Shown: positions 47,243 through 56,635, counted from the first letter of the stretch. The stretch is DNA of 64,000 nt from Serratia sp. M24T3 (GCF_000257645.1 NZ_AJHJ01000018.1:1-64000); one strand, 5' to 3'. Notes: generated by a model from the letters alone, not told the origin. Numbers and translations: made by a program.

Positions 47243-48706
47243 TTGCAAAACCTCAGAGCCTCCGTGCTCAACGCTATCAAGCGTACTCCCTGGTACCCAA
47301 AACGGCGTTCCTATCGGACATTGTTCTGGCGTGAAATTACGCCGCTGGCAGTGCCTATCTTCTTCGAGAATGCCTGCGTACTGCTGATGGGGGTATTAAG
47401 TACCTTTCTTGTCAGTTGGTTAGGTAAAGAAGCCATGGCCGGAGTCGGTCTGGCAGACAGCTTTAATATGGTGGTAATTTCGTTCTTCGCCGCTATCGAT
47501 CTCGGCACCACGGTGGTGGTTGCTTTCAGCCTCGGCAAGCTCAATCACGAGCGTGCCCGTGACGCCGCGCGCCAGTCGCTTATTATCATGACTTTATTCG
47601 CGGTGCTGCTGGCTTTAATTATCGAATTCTTTGGCCAAGATATTATCAATATGATTGCCGGGAGTGCGGCACCAGAAGTAAAAGTGCTAGCACTGAGCTA
47701 TTTGCGAGTCTCGGTATGGAGTTATCCGGCGGCGGCAATTGCCTTGATTGGCTGTGGCGCATTGCGCGGGGCCGGTAATACCAAAATTCCGATGCTGATC
47801 AATGGCGGGATGAATATCCTCAATATTGTGATTACTACCGTGCTGATCTATGGCTGTTTTTCCTGGAAAGGGTTGGGCTTTATCGGTGCTGGCCTTGGTT
47901 TAACGATTTCACGCTATATCGGCGCGGCAGCGGTCATCTTTGTATTGGCTATCGGCTTTAATCCCGCTCTGAAAATTTCCTTAAAAAGTTATTTTACCCG
48001 TATTAATACCAGTATCCTGATGGAGGTTCTTGGCATCGGCGTACCCGCCAGCATCGAATCTGTGCTGTTTAACGGCGGAAAGCTGCTAACTCAGGTGTTT
48101 GTCGCCGGAATGGGCACCAACGTAATCGCCGGTAACTTTATCGCTTTTTCTATCGCCTCTTTAATCAACTTGCCGGGCAACGCTCTGGGATCTTCGGCAA
48201 CTATTATTGTCGGCACCCGTTTAGGTAAGGGCGAAATTGGTCAATCTGAATTTCAGCTGCGCCACGTTTATTGGCTATCGGCCATCGGCATTTGTACGCT
48301 GGCATTATTGTCAGTGCCATTGGCGGGACTACTGGCTTCTTTTTACACACGCGAAGAAGACGTTATTCACGTGGTAAAAATCCTGGTCTGGCTCAATGCC
48401 GCTTTTATCCCCTTCTGGGCTGCCTCGTGGGTATTGCCTGCTGGCTTGAAAGGCGCTCGCGATGCGCGTTTTACCATGTGGGTGTCAATGCTGGGAATGT
48501 GGGGGTGCCGTATCGTCGCGGGTTATACCATGGGCGTGGTGCTAGGCTTTGGCGTGGTCGGTGTCTGGCTGGGAATGTTCCTCGACTGGATCGTGCGAGG
48601 CGCATTCTTCTATTGGCGCATGGCCAGCGGACGTTGGCTGTGGAAATATCCACGACCTGAAAAAACAATAGCCAAAGAAGAAGAGCAGCTTTCGGTGCAG
48701 AACTAA
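47243..48706 (+). CDS. yeeO: MATE family efflux transporter, YeeO-like
   Basis: About 487 aa. From memory it matches E. coli YeeO in FWREITPLAVPIF, GVGLADSFNMV, GCGALRGAGNTKIP and SWVLPAGLKGARDAR, and ends WRMASGRWLWKYPRPE as YeeO does. Twelve predicted segments; exports FAD/FMN and drugs in E. coli. The start is uncertain: TTG at 47243 best matches the E. coli length; the longer frame starts with a TTG at 47183. The next gene overlaps its stop. Confidence 0.88.
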   Translation: MQNLRASVLNAIKRTPWYPKRRSYRTLFWREITPLAVPIFFENACVLLMGVLSTFLVSWLGKEAMAGVGLADSFNMVVISFFAAIDLGTTVVVAFSLGKLNHERARDAARQSLIIMTLFAVLLALIIEFFGQDIINMIAGSAAPEVKVLALSYLRVSVWSYPAAAIALIGCGALRGAGNTKIPMLINGGMNILNIVITTVLIYGCFSWKGLGFIGAGLGLTISRYIGAAAVIFVLAIGFNPALKISLKSYFTRINTSILMEVLGIGVPASIESVLFNGGKLLTQVFVAGMGTNVIAGNFIAFSIASLINLPGNALGSSATIIVGTRLGKGEIGQSEFQLRHVYWLSAIGICTLALLSVPLAGLLASFYTREEDVIHVVKILVWLNAAFIPFWAASWVLPAGLKGARDARFTMWVSMLGMWGCRIVAGYTMGVVLGFGVVGVWLGMFLDWIVRGAFFYWRMASGRWLWKYPRPEKTIAKEEEQLSVQN

Positions 48707-49170
48707 TGGCCAACAACGATCGTCCGCCGTTTATTCTCTCTGGTGAACGTGCGGTGATTTACGATGGAGTATGCCGTTTATGCAATGGCTGGGTTAATTT
48801 CCTGATACGCCACGATAAAAAACACACAGTACGTTTGGCTGCGGTTCAAAATGTGGCCGGGAAGGCGCTGTCAACATGGGCGGGACTGTCCCCTGAAAAA
48901 ATTAATACCATCGTGTTAATCGATAATGGGCAAATATATAAACGTTCTGAAGCAATCATCCGCGTGATGTCATTGCTTCCTTGGCCATGGCGAGCATTGG
49001 CTGTGCTGCGCTATTTTCCACTGCCACTCAGAGATTCGGCTTATAACCTGATTGCTTTAAATCGCTACAGGCTGTTTGGTCGTTATGACAGCGTGAAACA
49101 TCAGCAGGCGGATCACGACAGGCGGTTTATCAGGGATGATGAAACGGGGGAAGAAAGTAGAGACCACTGA
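48706..49170 (+). CDS. DCC-family thiol-disulfide oxidoreductase-like protein
   Basis: 154 aa, DUF393 family named from the DxxCxxC pattern: here YDGVCRLCNGWVNFLIRHD. Further family phrases are RSEAIIRVMSLL and ALNRYRLFGRYD. Start overlaps the YeeO stop (TAATG), so they are coupled. Role unknown; a CXXC redox function is inferred from the family. Confidence 0.88.
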   Translation: MANNDRPPFILSGERAVIYDGVCRLCNGWVNFLIRHDKKHTVRLAAVQNVAGKALSTWAGLSPEKINTIVLIDNGQIYKRSEAIIRVMSLLPWPWRALAVLRYFPLPLRDSAYNLIALNRYRLFGRYDSVKHQQADHDRRFIRDDETGEESRDH

Positions 49171-49181
49171 TTACTCAGTGG
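49164..49181 (+). terminator. Hairpin at the end of the DCC gene
   Basis: CCACTGA (49164-49170)/TCAGTGG (49175-49181) overlaps the stop codon; a second AT-rich hairpin AGTTATTTAT/ATAAATAACT (49191-49218) follows. Confidence 0.55.
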
Positions 49182-49241
49182 CCAGCACGCAGTTATTTAT
49201 TACTTTTTATAAATAACTATAACTTTTATATAAATAACAAG

Positions 49242-49676
49242 TTAGTTATGAAGTTTGTACTCAAGCGTAATTTCCGCTTTTAGCAGCTTCGACACTGGGC
49301 AACCTTCTTTTGCCTTTTTGATCAGAGTGTCAAACTTGTCTGCCGCAATACCTGGAAGTTTAACCGAGCTATCTAGCTTGATGGCCGTGATGGCAAAACC
49401 ACCGTCAACTTTATCCAGCGAAACCGTTGCCTTGGTATCAATCCCTTCTGGAGTAAATCCTTCTTCCCCAAGAATCAACGACAATGCCATTGAGAAACAG
49501 GCAGCATGTGCCGCACCAATCAACTCTTCAGGATTTGAGCCGACTTTTCCCTCAAAACGGGTGTTGAAACCATAAGGCTGTTCTTTCAAGGCACCACTTT
49601 CTGTTGTGATGGTACCTTTGCCTTTCTTGATATCGCCTTCCCAATGAGCCTGTCCATACTTATGAATAGTCGCCAT
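49242..49676 (-). CDS. osmC: Osmotically inducible peroxiredoxin OsmC
   Basis: 144 aa; nearly the same as E. coli OsmC from memory: GQAHWEGDIKKGKGT, GSNPEELIGAAHAACFSMAL (peroxidatic Cys in AACFS) and KKAKEGCPVSKLLKAEITLEY (resolving Cys). Reduces organic hydroperoxides. AGAGGAAATT precedes the ATG. In many enterobacteria it is under RpoS; no site was identified here. Confidence 0.95.
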   Translation of the reverse strand: MATIHKYGQAHWEGDIKKGKGTITTESGALKEQPYGFNTRFEGKVGSNPEELIGAAHAACFSMALSLILGEEGFTPEGIDTKATVSLDKVDGGFAITAIKLDSSVKLPGIAADKFDTLIKKAKEGCPVSKLLKAEITLEYKLHN

Positions 49677-49772
49677 AATTTCCTCTGGTCTTGTTTAACA
49701 CAGCCATAAGTATAGACGCTGATTGGCAGAGAGAAAGGCAGGTACAGTCGTAGATCGCAGGAATTCCCCCTT

Positions 49773-49816
49773 CCGGCGCTTATCTCCGGCACTCGCTATG
49801 AACGGCGTTAGCTCTG
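49773..49816. repeat. 44-bp dispersed element, copy 2
   Basis: Begins CCGGCGCTTATCTCCGGC and ends GTTAGCTCTG; differs at four positions from 21605-21648. Here it is enclosed by CCCCCTT (49766-49772) and AAGGGGG, which could close a long stem. Lies between yneE and osmC. Confidence 0.75.
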
Positions 49817-49878
49817 TATAAGGGGGTTTGAAAGCATCTTAGCATTTAGGATTAATCTCACGAAAGCACTTTTACGAT

Positions 49879-49893
49879 TAATAATCATTATCA
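49879..49893. promoter_or_regulatory. Fur-box-like sequence
   Basis: Reads TGATAAT-G-ATTATTA on the minus strand, one base from the 7-1-7 Fur pattern. It overlaps the yneE stop codon and lies about 200 bp before osmC, so a regulatory effect is uncertain. Confidence 0.35.
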
Positions 49894-50808
49894 TTTAAGC
49901 TGAAACTGTTTGTCCGGCAATAATTTTTGCGGTAGCGGCGATTCGTTATTCATTTCTCTGAGATTGATTTCAATCGCATTGCAAATTGCGTTTAAAGGCA
50001 GATCGTTAGGCGCGGTTCCAAACGGATCTTCCAGTTCTTCAGCCAATGCATCGAGGGAGATAAAGGTATAGGAAATAAATACCGACACCAAAGGCGTCAT
50101 GTAATGTAAATCAGGTACCAGCGCGAAAGGCAGTAGCGTGCAAAACAGATAAACCGTGCGATGAACAATCAGGCTATAGGCAAAAGGAATTGGCGTATTA
50201 GAAATACGCTCGCAGCCCGCCTGCACGGCGGCTAGTTTATTAATATTCTCATCGATACTATGAAATAGAATATCCGAAACCTCCCCCGCCTGACGTTTTT
50301 CACCCAGCAATTCACCAATCAATAACACAATTTGATTACACGGCGACGCGCTGTTTTCCAGCTTCGACAGATTATGTCCCGGCAGCAAGCGTGCCAAATC
50401 TTCACGCATTGAAGTGCCGCGCAGGTGGTGCTTGAGGGAATAGGTAAACGCCATCAATAGCGCAGCAAACTCGCGAGCCAAATCCGGGCGTTGCGGAAAA
50501 ATGCTTTTCACCTGCCGCAGCAGCGAGCGGTTGACTATCAGCAACGTGCCCCACATCACTCGCGCTTCGGTAAAACGTGCATAACTTACACTGTTACGAA
50601 AACCCAGAAAGATAGCGATTGCCACTCCGAGCAGGCTAAACGGTGCCAGCGTTAACTTGACACCAAGTTCCTCATACCACTGAAAGCAAACAATCGCGAT
50701 GATAGACATGCCCAGATTAAGGCTAAGACGGAACAAGATTTCAGAAAGCACAGAGCCGTGCCAGTCAAAAAGCCTTCTAAACCAATGCTGATGGGGTCTG
50801 ACAATCAT
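49891..50808 (-). CDS. yneE: Bestrophin-like membrane protein YneE
   Basis: 305 aa (E. coli YneE 304). Shared phrases: IVRPHQHWFRRLFDWHGSVL, LGVAIAIFLGFRNSVSYARF, RISNTPIPFAYSLIVHRTVYL and LAEELEDPFGTAPNDLPL. Four membrane segments, pentameric chloride-channel fold in the bestrophin family. Function in bacteria is unclear. A Fur-like site overlaps its stop. Confidence 0.93.
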   Translation of the reverse strand: MIVRPHQHWFRRLFDWHGSVLSEILFRLSLNLGMSIIAIVCFQWYEELGVKLTLAPFSLLGVAIAIFLGFRNSVSYARFTEARVMWGTLLIVNRSLLRQVKSIFPQRPDLAREFAALLMAFTYSLKHHLRGTSMREDLARLLPGHNLSKLENSASPCNQIVLLIGELLGEKRQAGEVSDILFHSIDENINKLAAVQAGCERISNTPIPFAYSLIVHRTVYLFCTLLPFALVPDLHYMTPLVSVFISYTFISLDALAEELEDPFGTAPNDLPLNAICNAIEINLREMNNESPLPQKLLPDKQFQLK

Positions 50809-51048
50809 AAAGTGGCTGATGTTAAGAGGATTAAGTTTTCGTTATAACAGATTTAATTGTCCGACATCAATCAGACATTTAAGGCCATTAAACATGACAT
50901 TAAGGCATCATTCAGAAATCCACTTTGTGCTTATGATTTATGAAATTCATTATCACAATCTTAATTTAAGGCTCAAGGCAATGCAGCAGTAGGTAAACGG
51001 CAGTAAAATTCTTGCTTATTAATTACACTTCAATAAGTTAAGTAAATT

Positions 51049-51153
51049 ATGAAAATCAGTTTCAGAGGTAACGTGTGGCTTGGCATATTATTTTTAACGC
51101 TGATATTTTGGTCAGCCGTGGGTTATGCCACCTACGCATTAATAAACTTCTAG
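51049..51153 (+). CDS. Small membrane protein, 34 aa
   Basis: MKISFRGNVWLGILF... followed by a hydrophobic helix (LTLIFWSAVGYATYAL) and a short tail. Charged N-terminus, single predicted segment. The ribosome site is weak. Located in the 418-bp gap between yneE and the esterase gene. Family not identified. Confidence 0.45.
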   Translation: MKISFRGNVWLGILFLTLIFWSAVGYATYALINF

Positions 51154-51226
51154 CGGCTAAAAAACACTCTTTTATGCCGCTTATTATTGTAAAAACTCAC
51201 TACTGCGAGAGTTTTCCTGATAAGCA

Positions 51227-52258
51227 TTATCTCGGTTTGAAACTGCTCAATGAACGTTGTCGATCTGCCCTTGCACGCCGGGCGATTTCAGCGTCGGATG
51301 AACCGCTGAAACCGTGAAAAGCGCCTGGATAGACGTTTAGCTCCAACGCCACGCCACCACGCGCCAATCGCCGTGCATACTCCATATTTTCATCAAAAAA
51401 TAAATCTATGGTCCCGACGCTTAGCCATGCTGGCGGCAGCCCGCTTAGTTCAGTGGCTCTGGACGGTGCAGCATAAATTGAAACGTTTTCTCCACCAGCA
51501 GCATTCTTTGAATGTTTTACTCTTGCAGATTCTGTTTTAGTCCAAGCCTGTTCTGAGTGAATTTGCGGCAGCCGCTCTCCCGTCAAATAGGCATTCCAGG
51601 CATAGTTATTGGCTTCGCGAGTCCAGACAAATTCCCCGGTAACTGGATTTGGATCAGTTTCGAGCACAGTTCGATCATCAAGCATCGGAAACATCAGGTT
51701 CTGAAAAGCCAATGCCGGTCCGCCACGATCACGCACATACAACGCAAGTGCGGCGGCCAGCCCTGCCCCTGCGCTATCACCCATCACGCCTATATGCTGT
51801 CGGCTAATCCCCAGCTCGCCAGCATGCTCACTCATCCAAATCAATGCTGCGTAGCTGTCGTTAAGCGCTGCCGGGAAAGGTGACTCGGGTGCAAGACGAT
51901 AATCCACTGAAATAACAACACAATCTTGCTCGGCGGCGGTGCTGCGGGTCAGTGAAAGTGACTGCTCCGGGCTGCCAAAAATGTAGCCACCGCCGTGGAG
52001 ATGCAGGATTCCCATGCGTAATTTGCTGTCTGCTGGCGGTGCAATAATCAATAATCTGACCTCCGGCTCGCCTGGTAATCCAGAGATAAGCTTTTCTGTT
52101 ACCGACAGCTTTAAGCCATCGTTTAACTCCATAGCGCCAAGTGCGGCAGCCTGACGCTGTTCGCGCAGGGCAAGCAAAGCTGAATATTCCAGCTTAAAAT
52201 CGACATAATTCTTTAACAACGGCTGCAACTCTGGATCAACCAATGAGTAGGTGTTCAT
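51227..52258 (-). CDS. Alpha/beta hydrolase, hormone-sensitive-lipase (bHSL) family
   Basis: 343-aa cytosolic esterase. Oxyanion motif LHGGGYIFGSPE, nucleophile Ser in MGDSAGAGLA, Asp in TIDLFFDENMEY and His in GAFHGFSG. AGGAAG precedes the ATG. Acts on short-chain acyl esters in the family; substrate here unknown. Stands alone. Confidence 0.9.
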   Translation of the reverse strand: MNTYSLVDPELQPLLKNYVDFKLEYSALLALREQRQAAALGAMELNDGLKLSVTEKLISGLPGEPEVRLLIIAPPADSKLRMGILHLHGGGYIFGSPEQSLSLTRSTAAEQDCVVISVDYRLAPESPFPAALNDSYAALIWMSEHAGELGISRQHIGVMGDSAGAGLAAALALYVRDRGGPALAFQNLMFPMLDDRTVLETDPNPVTGEFVWTREANNYAWNAYLTGERLPQIHSEQAWTKTESARVKHSKNAAGGENVSIYAAPSRATELSGLPPAWLSVGTIDLFFDENMEYARRLARGGVALELNVYPGAFHGFSGSSDAEIARRARADRQRSLSSFKPR

Positions 52259-52643
52259 TTTTAGCTTCCTGTCTAAAATGTTGCCTGAATTTTTCTAAAA
52301 AAATGGATTTTCGAAAAATCATTTTCAGTGCAATGATGCCTGCTGCCAACATAGCTTTTTTGATATTTTAAAAAAACAGAAATCACGAGCTCGTCACAAA
52401 ATTCAGCATGTAAATCACATCAGTAAAAATAAAATCATTTATTAACAACAAGTTAAATTGTTAATTATAATTTTACGTCTCTTTGGCATTTTGTAGCCTC
52501 CCTCACATTAATGAAATGGATCATTCACTAATATTCATTTGCGAATTTTTATTTCAAAAATAATTTTAATAGAACATCTCATCAATCTGACAGAAACCTT
52601 TCATCCCCCGCTGAGTAAATCGGGGGTGAAAAGGGAGGGTAAA
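52259..52643. other. Divergent intergenic: promoter region of the inositol transporter
   Basis: Contains a CRP-like TGTAG-CCTCCC-TCACA (52492-52507), an AATGAAAT element (52510-52517) like those before other inositol genes, and a strong hairpin near the ribosome site. No gene seen. Confidence 0.5.
52599..52632 (+). promoter_or_regulatory. Leader hairpin just upstream of the iolT-like ribosome site
   Basis: CCCCCG (52605-52610) and CGGGGG (52621-52626), extended by TTTCA/TGAAA, form a very stable stem ending 1-2 bases before GGGAGGG. It may influence translation or be a termination/attenuation signal. Confidence 0.5.
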
Positions 52644-54107
52644 ATGGCTACAAACAAAACTCATTACAACCTGGTTTACCTGATGCTCTGTTGTACCGTC
52701 GCCGCCTTTGGTGGCCTGCTGATGGGGTACGACAGTTCAATCATTTCAGGGGCTATTGAACCGTTAAGTACTTACTTCCAGTTAACTCCAGCAGAAACCG
52801 GCTGGGCCGTGTCCTGCATCATGGTATCAAGCCTGGTTGGCTGCCTTATTGCGCCAAAGGTTTGCGATCACTTTGGTAGAAAACGCTCTTTGGCTGTTAC
52901 CGCAGTGGTTTTTGCTGTGTCGATTATCGGGACGGCGCTGGCACACAACTTTACCGCCTTTATTCTGTTTAGATTGGTGGGTGGATTCGCAATTGGTTTA
53001 GCCTGTGTTATTTCACCAATCTATCTGGCTGAACTTTCTCCTTCAAAATACCGAGGAAGAACCACTGCGCTCTACTCTATCTGCTGCGTAGGGGGTCAAA
53101 GTGTGGTGATGCTGACCAACTTCTTTATCAGTAAGTCCATGACTTCAGAAGTGTTGGTGGATACCGGCTGGCGTTATATCCTTTCTTCGGCACTGGTTCC
53201 CTGTGCTGCGCTGCTGGTGTTTATCGCTTTTATTCCTGAATCTCCACGCTGGAGCGTGTTTAAAGGCCGCGATAAAGAAGCCATGGCGACACTGGGTAAA
53301 ATATCCAACCCTGAGCACGCCAAAACGGTTTACGGCGAAATAAAGGAAAATATCAAAGTTGACCCTGCCAACATAAAAGGCAAGTTGAGACTGAATAAAA
53401 AAACTATTCCACTGCTGATTATCGGGATTGGCTTAGCTATTGGTAACCAACTTAGCGGTGTTAATGTCATCCAGTATTTTGGTCCAACGTTGATGAAAAA
53501 CATCACTACTGACAACAACACAGCCATGTTTATGGCCTTTGTTCTGGCCTTCGCACAGTTCCTCGGGGTGGTCGTGGGCATGGGCTTGCTGGATAAAGTC
53601 GGTCGCCGTAAGCTGCTGCTGTGGGGGGCGCTGGCATCAACAATTTGCCTGGCCTATTCGTTTGGCGCTTTTTATCTGCGCTTCCCTGGCGTCTATTCCG
53701 TACTGGGCCTGTTTGCCTTTATGTTCCTGTTTGGCATCACCTGGGGCCAGGTTATCTGGACTGTGCTGGGTGAAATATTCCCGATGGAAATTCGCTCGAT
53801 TTGTGTCGGTATTTCAGTGTGTTCGCTTTCAGTTGCCAACTTTGGGGTGAGCACCACCTTCCCAATCATGAACAGCAACCCTTACTTGCAAGAAGTCTTC
53901 CACGGTGGCTTCCCATTGCTGCTGTTCTCAGGTTTCTCACTAATTATGTTTTTCTTTACCTATCGCTTCGTTCCAGAAACTGCCAACGTTCCTTTGGAAA
54001 GAATCGAAGCTATTGCGCTGAGAAAATTCTATGGCCGCGATATTGAAGAAGACGTTCAGCCTATAAACGCCAAAATTATCAGCAATTTGGGCGACGGTAT
54101 TAAATAA
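52644..54107 (+). CDS. iolT: Sugar porter MFS, probable myo-inositol transporter
   Basis: 487 aa from ATG 52644 with GGGAGGG upstream. Sugar-porter signatures GGLLMGYDSSIISGAI, DHFGRKRS, RLVGGFAIGLACVISPIYLAELSPSKYRGR, QLSGVNVIQYFGP and FVPETANVPLERIE are all visible; twelve predicted segments. The inositol genes downstream and shared putative operators support myo-inositol as the substrate; the family alone would also allow other sugars. Followed by a strong terminator. Confidence 0.85.
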   Translation: MATNKTHYNLVYLMLCCTVAAFGGLLMGYDSSIISGAIEPLSTYFQLTPAETGWAVSCIMVSSLVGCLIAPKVCDHFGRKRSLAVTAVVFAVSIIGTALAHNFTAFILFRLVGGFAIGLACVISPIYLAELSPSKYRGRTTALYSICCVGGQSVVMLTNFFISKSMTSEVLVDTGWRYILSSALVPCAALLVFIAFIPESPRWSVFKGRDKEAMATLGKISNPEHAKTVYGEIKENIKVDPANIKGKLRLNKKTIPLLIIGIGLAIGNQLSGVNVIQYFGPTLMKNITTDNNTAMFMAFVLAFAQFLGVVVGMGLLDKVGRRKLLLWGALASTICLAYSFGAFYLRFPGVYSVLGLFAFMFLFGITWGQVIWTVLGEIFPMEIRSICVGISVCSLSVANFGVSTTFPIMNSNPYLQEVFHGGFPLLLFSGFSLIMFFFTYRFVPETANVPLERIEAIALRKFYGRDIEEDVQPINAKIISNLGDGIK

Positions 54108-54130
54108 TTTCGGTGGCTGTTTTTACTTAA

Positions 54131-54166
54131 AAGCCTGAATTCTTTAATCAGAATTCAGGCTTTTTT
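54131..54166 (+). terminator. Terminator of iolT-like gene
   Basis: Arms AAGCCTGAATTCT (54131-54143)/AGAATTCAGGCTT (54150-54162) followed by T6. Confidence 0.92.
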
Positions 54167-54544
54167 ACTTGCAGCGTTGAGTAGACGCACGAATAAATTT
54201 TCAGTAGCCAATCGGCGACAAGAGTTTAGGTTTGCCCTTATCGATTTACGACTGATACCTAACAGCATCAACTCCCCCGGCTGCGAATTGCTGCACGTTA
54301 CCTTCAAAATGACTGGCAAACTCCAGCTCGCTGCTGACAGCGGCAGGAAAAAGGTCGATGCTAATTAGCAGCATAGAGAAGTTCAAACGGAGATCTGGGT
54401 TTGCGCTAAAAAATGAAAACTAAAAACCAAAAAAGAAAATTTCGTTTCATTTTGCTTACTGCATCACAAAAACAAACAAATTCATTTACTTTCAATAAAT
54501 TAAAAACATAAACCTGTTTTACCCCTCACTTGAAATTGCTATTT

Positions 54545-54560
54545 TGTGAGCCAAATCATA
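54545..54560. promoter_or_regulatory. CRP-like site before iolC
   Basis: TGTGA-GCCAAA-TCATA, one base from the half-site consensus on the right. About 100 bp before the iolC start, suited to catabolite activation. Confidence 0.5.
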
Positions 54561-54578
54561 AAAATAGTGCATTATAAA

Positions 54579-54603
54579 ATTTCATTTTTATTGAAAATGA
54601 AAT
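54579..54603. promoter_or_regulatory. Candidate IolR operator before iolC
   Basis: Perfect 10-bp arms ATTTCATTTT (54579-54588) and AAAATGAAAT (54594-54603). Related AATGAA/TTCATT elements lie before iolT, iolA and iolR; a similar TTTCGTTTCATTTT occurs at 54440-54453. Confidence 0.55.
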
Positions 54604-54658
54604 AATTAATCCTTAATATAATCTAAAGGCCAATCAGCATGGGTTGAGGATAGGATCA

Positions 54659-56584
54659 ATGAACAACACACAAAAGAAACTGGACGTTATCTGTTTGGGA
54701 CGTATTGCCGTCGATCTCTACGGTCAGCAAATTGGCGCACGTCTGGAAGACGTCGGCACTTTTGCCAAATACCTGGGTGGATCATCAGGCAATGTGGCAT
54801 ACGGCACGGCAATTCAGGGGCTGCGCTCCGGGATGCTGGCTCGCGTCGGCGACGAACATATGGGCCGTTTCCTGCGCGAAGAATTAATTCGCGTAGGCGT
54901 GAACACGGATTACCTCATCACCGATAAAGATCGTCTTACTGGTCTGGTGCTGTTGGGAATTAAAGATCAGGATACTTTCCCACTGATTTTCTATCGCGAT
55001 AACTGTGCTGACATGGCGCTGACTCCCGATGATATCAATGAAGACTACATCGCCTCATCAAGGGCGCTGGCCATCACCGGGACTCACTTGTCTCATCCGC
55101 ACACTCGCCAGGCGGTATTGACTGCGCTGAATTATGCGAAGAAACACGGCCTGCGCCGCGCGCTGGATATTGACTATCGTCCGGTACTGTGGGGCCTGAC
55201 CTCACTTGGCGACGGCGAAACTCGATTTGTTTCATCCGAAAAGGTAACTAGTGAAATTCAGGAAGTGCTGCATCATTTCGACCTGATCGTCGGCACGGAA
55301 GAAGAATTTCATATTGCCGGCGGCAGCACCGACACCCTTACGGCTCTGAAACGCGTACGTGAATTGACTGACGCCACGCTGGTTTGTAAACGCGGCGCGC
55401 TGGGCTGCTCAGTGTTTGAAAAGCAGATCCCCTCTTCCTGGGATGATATCAAACTGCAAACTGGCGTCCGCGTCGAAGTGCTTAACGTACTCGGCGCAGG
55501 CGATGCCTTTATGTCAGGCTTGCTGCGTGGTTACTTGAATGACGAAGGTTGGGAGCAGGCATGCCGCTACGCCAACGCCTGCGGCGCTCTGGTGGTATCA
55601 CGTCACGGCTGTGCGCCTGCAATGCCGACCAAACTGGAGCTGGATGATTATCTGCTGCGTGACAAATCAGTACCCCAGCCTGATAAAGATGCTCGTCTGA
55701 ATCACCTGCACCGCGTGACCACGCGCAAGCAGCAATGGCCGGAGTTGTGCATTTTTGCCTTCGATCACCGCAAACAGCTCGTGGATATGGCGCAGGAAGT
55801 GGGGGCTAATATCAACGAGATCCCGCGTTTGAAACTGCTGCTGCTGGAAGGTGCTCGCCAGGCTGCAAGCGAGGCCGGTTTGCACAATAACAGCGGTATT
55901 CTTGCCGATACCACTTTTGGCCAGAATGCGTTGAACGCAATAACCGGCGAAGGCTGGTGGATTGGTCGTCCGATTGAGCTACCAAGCTCGCGCCCGCTGC
56001 GTCTTGAACACGGCAACATCGGCTCACAGCTGATCGACTGGCCGCTGGAACACGTAGTGAAATGCCTGATTTTCTATCATCCGCAAGACAGCGCGGCGCT
56101 GCGAGAAGAACAGGAGGCGCTGGCGCTGGAGGTTTATCAGGGATGCTGCAAAACCGGTCACGAGCTGCTGCTGGAAATCATTTTGCCCGCCGACAATCCT
56201 GATCAGGATGAAAAATATTACGCGCAAATCGTTGAACGTTTTTACACGTTGGGCATTCAGCCGGATTGGTGGAAGCTCCCGGCTCAAGGCGTCGAGAGCT
56301 GGAAAGCCATTAGCCAGTTGATTGATAACAACGATCCACAGTGTCGCGGAATATTGATTCTTGGCCTTGATGCGCCGGAAGAAACATTGAAAACCGGCTT
56401 TGCCGCCGCAGCTGATATTCCGTGGGTCAAAGGCTTTGCCGTTGGACGCACCATCTTTGGCGAATCATCTCGCCAGTGGCTGGCCAACAAGCTTAACGAT
56501 CAACAGCTTATCAATGATGTTAAGCAGCGCTATTTGACCTTGATAAACTACTGGCGCACCTACCGTCCTGCCAGCAAGCGCTAA
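54659..56584 (+). CDS. iolC: Fused 5-dehydro-2-deoxygluconokinase and DUF2090 aldolase (IolC-IolJ type)
   Basis: About 641 aa. The N-terminal half (to about 325) is a PfkB-type kinase with VICLGRIAVDLYGQQIG, GGSSGNVAYG and the catalytic NVLGAGDAF motif; the C-terminal half is DUF2090 (opening near PELCIFAFDHRKQL, with GRTIFGE near the end), thought to be the 5-keto-2-deoxy-6-phosphogluconate aldolase. So the protein would phosphorylate DKG and then split DKGP to DHAP and malonate semialdehyde. GGAT precedes the ATG at 54659. A strong terminator follows, making it monocistronic. Confidence 0.92.
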   Translation: MNNTQKKLDVICLGRIAVDLYGQQIGARLEDVGTFAKYLGGSSGNVAYGTAIQGLRSGMLARVGDEHMGRFLREELIRVGVNTDYLITDKDRLTGLVLLGIKDQDTFPLIFYRDNCADMALTPDDINEDYIASSRALAITGTHLSHPHTRQAVLTALNYAKKHGLRRALDIDYRPVLWGLTSLGDGETRFVSSEKVTSEIQEVLHHFDLIVGTEEEFHIAGGSTDTLTALKRVRELTDATLVCKRGALGCSVFEKQIPSSWDDIKLQTGVRVEVLNVLGAGDAFMSGLLRGYLNDEGWEQACRYANACGALVVSRHGCAPAMPTKLELDDYLLRDKSVPQPDKDARLNHLHRVTTRKQQWPELCIFAFDHRKQLVDMAQEVGANINEIPRLKLLLLEGARQAASEAGLHNNSGILADTTFGQNALNAITGEGWWIGRPIELPSSRPLRLEHGNIGSQLIDWPLEHVVKCLIFYHPQDSAALREEQEALALEVYQGCCKTGHELLLEIILPADNPDQDEKYYAQIVERFYTLGIQPDWWKLPAQGVESWKAISQLIDNNDPQCRGILILGLDAPEETLKTGFAAAADIPWVKGFAVGRTIFGESSRQWLANKLNDQQLINDVKQRYLTLINYWRTYRPASKR

Positions 56585-56597
56585 GCCGTAACGCCAG

Positions 56598-56635
56598 GCA
56601 GGCCTGATTCCTTAAGGATTCAGGCCTGCTTTTTT
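56598..56635 (+). terminator. Terminator of iolC
   Basis: GCAGGCCTGA (56598-56607)/TCAGGCCTGC (56620-56629) followed by T6. Confidence 0.92.

Larger units (their letters stand above)
54167..54658. other. Intergenic, upstream of iolC
   Basis: About 490 bp. The first 200 bp may hold a gene remnant on the minus strand (a roughly 50-codon open frame ending at about 54250, GGVDAVRYQS at its end) with no recognised family. The rest is AT-rich promoter DNA with CRP-like and IolR-like elements. Confidence 0.4.

Noticed and set aside
54177-54368. Short frames on both strands after iolT
   Set aside because: The minus-strand frame (ending DAVRYQS) looks protein-like but is too short to call; kept only as a possible remnant in the intergenic note.
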